The notes under the pieces: generated by a model
Told to the model about the DNA's origin: nothing
The model's database searches: none
What the model saw: the letters and a program-made list of their open reading frames with translations, nothing else
Program-made: the position numbers and the translations under genes
Source: Hyalella azteca
Taxonomy: Eukaryota > Arthropoda > Malacostraca > Amphipoda > Hyalellidae
Length of the DNA: 64,000 nt
Direction of reading: 5' to 3'
Assembly: GCF_000764305.2 (NCBI RefSeq)
Contig: NW_025943941.1
Coordinates: forward strand, 248,001 to 312,000
Shown: positions 57,487 to 64,000 of the stretch, piece after piece
Numbering within the stretch: the first letter of the stretch is position 1
Layout: each line of letters opens with the position of its first letter

Positions 57487-58135
57487 TTGCACATCACTGA
57501 CTATTATTATCAGCATTTATCTCGATTTATAATATACACAGCCTAAGTTTAAACTAATTTATTTATATTTGTATTTATTATTTAATTTAATTTATAAAGT
57601 AATTTATTATAGCGGTCTTCACAATTTGTCCTTTCCTACACTCATATTAATGAGTTGGTTGTTGTTCAAATAGCGATGCACTTTCTATTCATTTTCTGAG
57701 ACTTGCTTCCTGCAGGATTTTTCCCACGTTTTGGTACGCGCCCTGATGCCCCATAAGAAGCTTGGCAATATTTTCCATGAGAAGAGCCCAAGTGTGACGC
57801 GATGTCGTCATGGAACATTGCAGCTGCGACAACATCCTTCATTTAGTCCTGCCCTGCTTGAGCTACGACTACTGTATCTCGTATACGACTACTGTATCTC
57901 GTATATTACGACTACCTTATCTCGTATACGACTACTTTATCTCATATACGACTACCGTACCTCATATACGACTACCGTATCTCATATACGACTACCATAT
58001 TTTATATTACGACTACCGTATATTATATTACGACTACCGTATCTCATATACGACTACCGTATCTTATATTACGACTATCGTATCTCATATACGACTACCA
58101 TATTTTATATTACGACTACCGTATTTTATATTACG
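57487..58135. repeat. Duplicated block C' (copy 2) with 20-bp minisatellite
   Basis: Second copy of 51158-51795. The array of CTCATATACGACTACCGTAT and TTTATATTACGACTACCGTA variants runs from about 57870 into the N at 58136, so its true length is unknown. Confidence 0.92.
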
Positions 58136-58136
58136 N
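58136..58136. other. Single-N assembly join 3
   Basis: Falls inside the ACGACTACC array; the right side is unrelated sequence. Frames crossing it are not reliable. Confidence 0.85.
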
Positions 58137-58197
58137 GAGGCCCCGTGCAATTTTGATCTCAGCCTAAGTGGTGCAAACTGTGCAGTGTCTGGCAGCC

Positions 58198-58429
58198 AAT
58201 ATGTTGCCACGGTGCACGAATATGTTGCCATGGTGCAGGAATATGTTGCCACGGTGCACGAATATGTTGCCACGTTGCACGAATATGTTGCCACGGTGCA
58301 CGAATATGTTGCCACGGTGCACGAATATGTTGCCGCGGTGCACGAATATGTTGCCACGGTGCACGAATATGTTGCCGCGGTGCACGAATATGTTGCAATG
58401 GTGCACGAATATGTTGCCAATTCGTGTCA
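58198..58429. repeat. 21-bp satellite, about 10.5 copies
   Basis: Near-perfect units of AATATGTTGCCACGGTGCAC plus G. Because 21 is a multiple of three and the unit lacks stops in several frames, open frames with 7-residue repeats appear on both strands (EYVATVH, NMLPRCT). None has a start context or splice setting that supports translation. Confidence 0.93.
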
Positions 58430-60590
58430 TTTTATTTTGAACTACGTGCGTGACATGACGCAATGATAGGAATTTTTTGCTGGACTGAAGGTGTCCCAAA
58501 AGCATGGCGTTGACTGCTCGACTGCTCGGCACAGTTTAGATGTTAGGACAAATTTGGAAGACTGCAAAGCAAACCGTGATCATAAAGCGTTCGTAGTTAA
58601 ACATTTACGTAGCGAGTCGAGAGTATTTCGTTAACATATTGGCGGTGTCGGAACGTTTGTGTTTGTCGGGAGGTGTCGGATGGTCGGCAGCAATCGGCGT
58701 AATGGCGCCCTCGGGATGGCCGACCCGACAGCGTACAGTTTTATAGAGAGCTTCTAAAATATCCTCACAAAGGCATAAAAAATATTCTTTTTATGTTCAA
58801 AAAAGGCCCCTTGTATTCACGGCTGCGAAAAAACGTTTCGGGAACAAATGTTAATTAGGAGAATGACTGTTATAGTAGGTTTAGAATTAACGTCTGTGGA
58901 TAACTTTTAATTCAAAATAACTGACGATAAGGTTTTTGACTCTAACTCAAGTCAAAATGAAATACTTAGTGGATATAACGTAAGGTTGCTCAAGTTCTAA
59001 GACGCGGTTATTCTTTACACGCTAGCCCAAAAATTCACAATATTTTAATCCAGGTATTATATAATGCTGCTAAAATAATGCCCGCAATCCCGACACTAAT
59101 GTTTTAAATATTAGGCGCTCCTCTAAGTGCACGCTGTTCCAGTCCCTCTCTCTCGCCTCCCTCTGCCTCTCGGTGATGATCCCATGAACAGTTTTATAAG
59201 CTCAAAATATCTTAATTTTGATTATGAGTAATTCTTTTCACCTTCTTGTTGGTACAGCAGAGTTTCTCTAGAAGAGGAAAATTTTTGTCTAGTACTACGG
59301 TAGCACGTACTCTCACGTATTTCTGAATGATTATAATTCTACCCCTTGATTAGTTTGACTGTAGATCACATGTGAATCTTTTTAGAATAATCTTTTACTC
59401 ATAAAATCTTTATGAATAAATTAAGTGAATAGTGATTCAATTTAAGCTATTTGTCTTCGTATGTATAGTTTAAAAAGTGAATAAGTATTTATTTTTTAGA
59501 ACAAGTAAGGCTGCCATTTTGGTTTCAGAAGTTTGGCCAGAATTTGCAAAAATGGAAAATTTATAATGGACGTGTATTTTTTGTGACGGAAAAGTTACTT
59601 TAATGCAGAACTTTTGGATTTAATGCTAAACGTTCAATTTGAGAAAGGGGAGCTTCAAATACTAATATTAATCTGATAAAGCGACTCAAATTCAAATTTC
59701 AAATCTCGGTTTTTATGTTCCAGAAAACCATCAATTGCTTATAAAAATCGTACAAATATTTCGTTGTACTAATACTCCATAATTTTGGGATAGAATGATG
59801 CCAGTTGGATTAAGCAAAGCTCCATCCAGCTTGTATTAATTTTCAGACAGTTCCATCTTTCCAAAATGACTTGAGATATTATAAGTAATATTTCAATTTT
59901 ATTATCGTAACCGCAACGAATATTCTTCGAGTGACTAGAATTTGCTAAGCTTCGTAATCCTTATGTCTTTGAATCATTGGGTGTTTGTTTCAAATATATA
60001 AGTAAGAGCTATGAATTGAGCTGTAAATTTACGAATTTTTTTTCTCATCACTCCTCACCTATACTTTGCCATATGCCATAAAAATACAGACATTTAATCA
60101 TAAGAAATTAAATTTTGAAACAGAAATTTCAGTTGAAACTGGATAGCCGAGGGCAGTGCGTTCGTATTTCACTCTGTATATGCAAAAGCAGAAGCCGAGT
60201 TCAATCTCGCCCCACAAAGCCTATCGCCCCTGGGGTAAAATTCATGCGACAAATTACCCTAGCAAGCGCCATATTCCCTGGGGCTGTCTAATGGAATTGA
60301 ATATTAAGAGTATTAGTTTCTTATCCCAAAGCTCAAGAAAAGATGGCAATTCTGCCACCCGCAGGACTCTATTTCCTAGGATTAAAAACCACGGCGCTCC
60401 CGACGGGCGGTGCTCATTTCAAGAGATTCTGTTGCACCGCTGCTGTCGAACCCCGCGGACTTCCGAGTTGTGGGCTCGGCCGTATTTTTTGTTGGGGTTT
60501 ATTTTGCTGGAAATTTTCTTATGCGAGCGTTGATGAATGATATCATCTGCTCCCCTGTGCGAGATTATTTTTGAAGTGTTTGGTGCACCT
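58430..60590. other. Gene-poor stretch
   Basis: AT-rich unique sequence. The open frame at 60156-60533 has no domain. Words resembling polymerase III A and B boxes near 60148 and 60203 are noted among the rejected items. Confidence 0.4.
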
Positions 60591-61475
60591 AATGCAGGTA
60601 GGGTGTATGTAATGCAGGTATGGTGAGTGCAACGCAGGTATGATGCGCCTAATGCAGGTATTTTGCGCTGAATATGCAGGTATGGTGCGTCTAATGCAAG
60701 TATGGTGCTTCAGTATTTCGAAGGTGCTGGCACCAAAATGATGCAAATTGCAATCGTTCATTTGGACTTAATTTCTATACGCATAAATTGAATCGTCCTA
60801 CTTTTGAGTGAATTTTTTTAACTAAAACGATTATTCCAACTCCGGGCAGTGATGGCTATATTCTCCGGTACGTTGGTTCAGTCATTTCTGATTTTTTAAT
60901 CAAACGAATACTGTTGCGAATTAGCTTGTAGTTCCTACAAACTCGATTAATGTGCTAAGTTGATATATGGATAATAAAGGTTATAATTGCAGGTAGCAAT
61001 TCTGACAAAAGTAAAAAAGTAATTTCTAGTAATTTCTGACAAAAGTAATTTTTGAAAAAAATTTCTGACAAAAGCAATTTAGAGAAAATCATCAAGGAGG
61101 TTCTCCTCACTCGACAAATGTGCTAATTTCAATTTCTGATGGTGATGTTTATAATTGCAAAAAAATTGTGTTAATTCAGAAAATTTTCATTTCTGAATTA
61201 CTCAATTAACCGCTACCTGCCGTAAATCTCCATGCAACTTTATTTTTTGGTCAAAAAATATATGTTTGGAAATTTGTTGGCTCCGAGTTTATCCATTAAA
61301 ATAAAATTTTCGTTCAGTATGATGTTGTTATGTTCGTTTTAGAGTCGTGAACTTCTCACACTCTAACCAATTCTAATATCGATTGATATCTAATTTATTC
61401 AAGTTTCTACTCAATCTGCTTTTTATTCTCTTTCGAGGCTCTTTTACTTCTACTGGTTTCAATTAGAGTATTTAA
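60590..61475. repeat. Tandem duplication, copy 1 of a 0.9-1 kb unit
   Basis: Begins with about six imperfect AATGCAGGTATGGTG units, then GTCCTACTTTTGAGTGA, and ends with CGAGGCTCTTTTACTTCTAC and TTTCAATTAGAGTATTTAAA. Copy 2 follows directly in the same order. Confidence 0.9.
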
Positions 61476-61484
61476 ACTCATTAG

Positions 61485-62450
61485 TGAGTGTAATGCAGGT
61501 ATGGTGAGTGTAATGCAGGTATGGTGAGTGTAATGCAGGTATGGTGAGTGTAATGCAGGGATGGTGAGTGCAATGCAGGTATGGTGAGTGTAATGCAGGG
61601 ATGGTGAGTGTAATGCAGGTATGGTGAGTGTAATGCAGGTATGGTGAGTGTAATGCAGGTATGATGAGTGTAACGCAGGTATGATGCGCCTAATGGTGCG
61701 CTGAATGCGGGTATGGTGCGCCTAAAGCAAGTATGATTCTCCAGTATCTCGAAAGCGCTGACGCCAAATTTATAAAAATTCCAATAATTCATTTGAGTTA
61801 ATTTCTTTACGCTTAAATTGTATTGTCCTACTTTTGAGTGACTTTACTTTAACGAAAACGCTAATTCAAACTCTTGTCAGAACCAACTATATTCTCCGGT
61901 GCGTGCGTTCAGTCGTTACTGAATTTCGTAATCAAACGATAACCGTGGAAAATTAAATTGCAGTTCCCGCAAACTCGATTAATGTCCTAAGTTGATCTCT
62001 TTATAATCATAGTAATAATTGCAGGTAGCATTTTAGTAATACCTGACAAACATAATTAACCTTTAACATATTCTAAAGAAGATTCTACTAACTCGATCAA
62101 TATGCAAAATTAAACTGCTGGTGGTGATGTCAATAATTGCTGAACATTTTGGTTCAGTCATTTCTGAATTACTCAATTAATCGATAACTGTCGCAAATCT
62201 TCATGTCACTTTATTTATTTGTTAAAAAAATATATGTTTAGAAAGCTTGTTGGCTTCAAGTTTATCTGTTGGAATAAATTTTCGTTCAATATTATGTTCC
62301 TTTTAGAGTCGTGAACTTGTCACACTCAAACCAATTCTAATGTAAAGTGTTTTCTAATTGGTTTCCACTACTTCTGCTTCTAATTTCATCCCTTCGAGGC
62401 TCTTTTACTTCTACTGGTTTCAATTAGAGTATTTAAACTCATTTTTATTA
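61485..62450. repeat. Tandem duplication, copy 2 with expanded 20-bp minisatellite
   Basis: Second copy of 60590-61475. Its first part (61485-61720) is an array of GTGAGTGTAATGCAGGTATG units, about ten nearly perfect copies, clearly longer and cleaner than in copy 1. The reverse-strand open frame (repeated THHTCITLTIP-like) is an artefact. Confidence 0.9.
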
Positions 62451-64000
62451 GTTTTTTCACTTTAATTATGTTCTGTATGAGTGTGGATAAATAAAACTTG
62501 AAGTGATTTAAATGTCTAAATATAAATGCATGACTTGATTGATGACCCATAAATGAAATCGAATGAATTCAAAACAAAAATGGTGAGAAATTCCTGTATA
62601 ATGAGCCAATCCGTCCTCAGGTCGTGAATTGAGCAAATTTCTAAATAATTTCCATTATCCCATTACTGTAAGCACAGGGTCGGATGGGACTAAGTGCTGG
62701 GTATTTGCCCCCTTCTGGGCCTCCTATAGGCCTATACAATATCAGCAACGCTGCCATGCTTATCACAGCAGCATTCTTAATCAGAATACCTGATGAAAAT
62801 TTCCTGACTCATAAAGGGATCATGAACCTCTTACAGAGGTGTCAAAATTATTTGAGAACAATTCATAGCTTTTTTCGCTTCATTCGTCATTTTGTCCATA
62901 ATTAATTGCTTAATTATTTAATAATTAATTTAATTATTCACCAATTAATCGTTTAATTAAATAATGAATTAATTAATCCGTTTCTAATAGGACAAAAAGT
63001 TTCGGAAACAGTTTTACTGCGGTTTAGTTTTAACAATTTATTTAACGTCTTTCTATTCAGATTAAATAACTTTTTAAAGCTTTACGGGTAATTCTAGAAA
63101 AAGTCACTCGTTTAGATGTAACACATCTCTCTGCAATAGAACCTGAAATAGACAAACAGATAGAAAAATAAAAGCAATTATACCTGAAAACAAATTCACA
63201 AATTTGCCTTTAAAGGTAACTTCTGAGCAACGAAAAACTGAATCGGTTTCTTTTTACGTTTATTACATTACACATCATCGTCTTGTTGCACCAGACAATA
63301 CGTCAATGAAAAAACGAGCACTGCGTCAACGTTCCATTTTTAATATTCTTTCGAATGTGAAAAACGAGGCCAGTCTTTCAACGGCAACCCATAGGCCTGT
63401 AAATTTCCAGGATGGTACTTTCTAAGTTTCTTTCGCGCTGGCGGAAATTTTACAGCTTCGCCTGGACTCCAATCATTGATCATGTTTACAGAGCGCCTCC
63501 CATAGAAGCAAATGAAAGGATTCATTAAAAGTAGCACTAAAGCATCAGATCCTGGAGGTCGGTGAGTTTGTTCAGAGATACATTCTTACCCAGTGAAAAT
63601 TTACAGACGAGTCAGCTTCTGATTTTGATTACCAGAAGCTGGGGCGACTCTAAATTTTGTTAGGGTAGCTATTAAAATCATGGCCGAGTTTAGAGCGGCT
63701 GACCGCCACCCATCGAAGCACGGCGATAATTTTGTCGTGATTTGTGATGTAGTTCTGAGCTATTCGACCCGAACCATTGTTGTTTGAAGACCTGAGTAAA
63801 GTAGGTACCTATTAATCATGGGAAAATTATGGCCGGCCAACCGCCTTCCGAAAAACGGCCTCCGATTGTTGATCTATGGTTTTTCAATGGCGTTGATTAT
63901 CGTCCGTTCGCCGAATATCAGCGGCCGTTTGTTCTATTGTTTGTTACCATCGATTTCCGAAGCCCAGTTGTCTGTGTTTGTTGAACGAGGGGCCAAGTCC
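62451..64000. other. Gene-poor right end
   Basis: AT-rich sequence with a TTAATTAA-rich patch at about 62900-62975. GGCCG-rich words near 63680 and 63832 resemble words at 24647, 42672 and 55321. No gene supported. Confidence 0.4.

Noticed and set aside
58200..58429. CRISPR-like array
   Set aside because: Units are contiguous with no unique spacers, and the context is eukaryotic; it is a satellite.
58085..58532. Repeat proteins of 7-residue units on both strands
   Set aside because: All arise from the 21-bp satellite; no start context, no splice sites, and one frame crosses an assembly N.
60140..60225. tRNA or tRNA-derived SINE head (TAGCCGAGGGC and GAGTTCAATCTC resemble polymerase III A and B boxes)
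   Set aside because: No cloverleaf could be drawn: stems do not pair and acceptor ends do not match. Similar weak words near 45800-45900 fail in the same way.

Overview
The window looks like nuclear DNA of an invertebrate animal, probably an arthropod. It is AT-rich, introns are long, splice signals are ordinary GT-AG, coding exons are small and GC-richer than their surroundings, a decayed Tc1-type transposon is present, and no bacterial-style operons are seen. The species cannot be named from the sequence.

Positions 132-11553 (minus strand) hold the one gene I can support: the 5' part of a fibroblast growth factor receptor-like 1 (FGFRL1) orthologue, a kinase-less FGF receptor relative. Eight exons join in frame with phases that fit at every junction (1,0,1,0,1,0,1,0), giving 422 codons: signal peptide, three Ig domains, a proline-rich D2-D3 linker and one transmembrane helix. 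The cytoplasmic tail lies beyond the left edge. The exon at 11424-11553 holds the start codon. A splice acceptor just before the ATG suggests a further upstream 5' UTR exon.

Positions 11.6-42.4 kb carry no gene I can support. They hold a Tc1/mariner relic (14.5-15.4 kb), several tandem duplications (29.5-30.5 kb, 35.9-36.4 kb), minisatellites and one weak candidate exon (39565-39708). Much of this may be upstream intron or intergenic DNA.

Positions 42.8-58.1 kb contain the same series of blocks twice in the same order (A-B-D-C, then A'-B'-D'-C'). Three single-N joins fall in or at the ends of these blocks. This is either a real tandem segmental duplication or two haplotypes placed end to end by the assembler. 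One copy carries about 1.69 kb of extra DNA flanked by a 16-bp direct repeat. Positions 58.1-64 kb contain a 21-bp satellite and a roughly 0.9-1 kb tandem duplication with its own minisatellite.

The most striking pattern is that the tandem repeats inside the FGFRL1 introns start at exon/intron borders and in several cases copy the border itself. The 690-1230 array repeats the last exon bases plus the splice donor. The 3.9-4.25 kb units repeat an exon tail plus donor. The 8.93-9.68 kb array repeats an acceptor region. At 10814-10875 there is a 62-bp copy of the 5' half of an Ig exon with one silent change, inside much more diverged duplicated intron.
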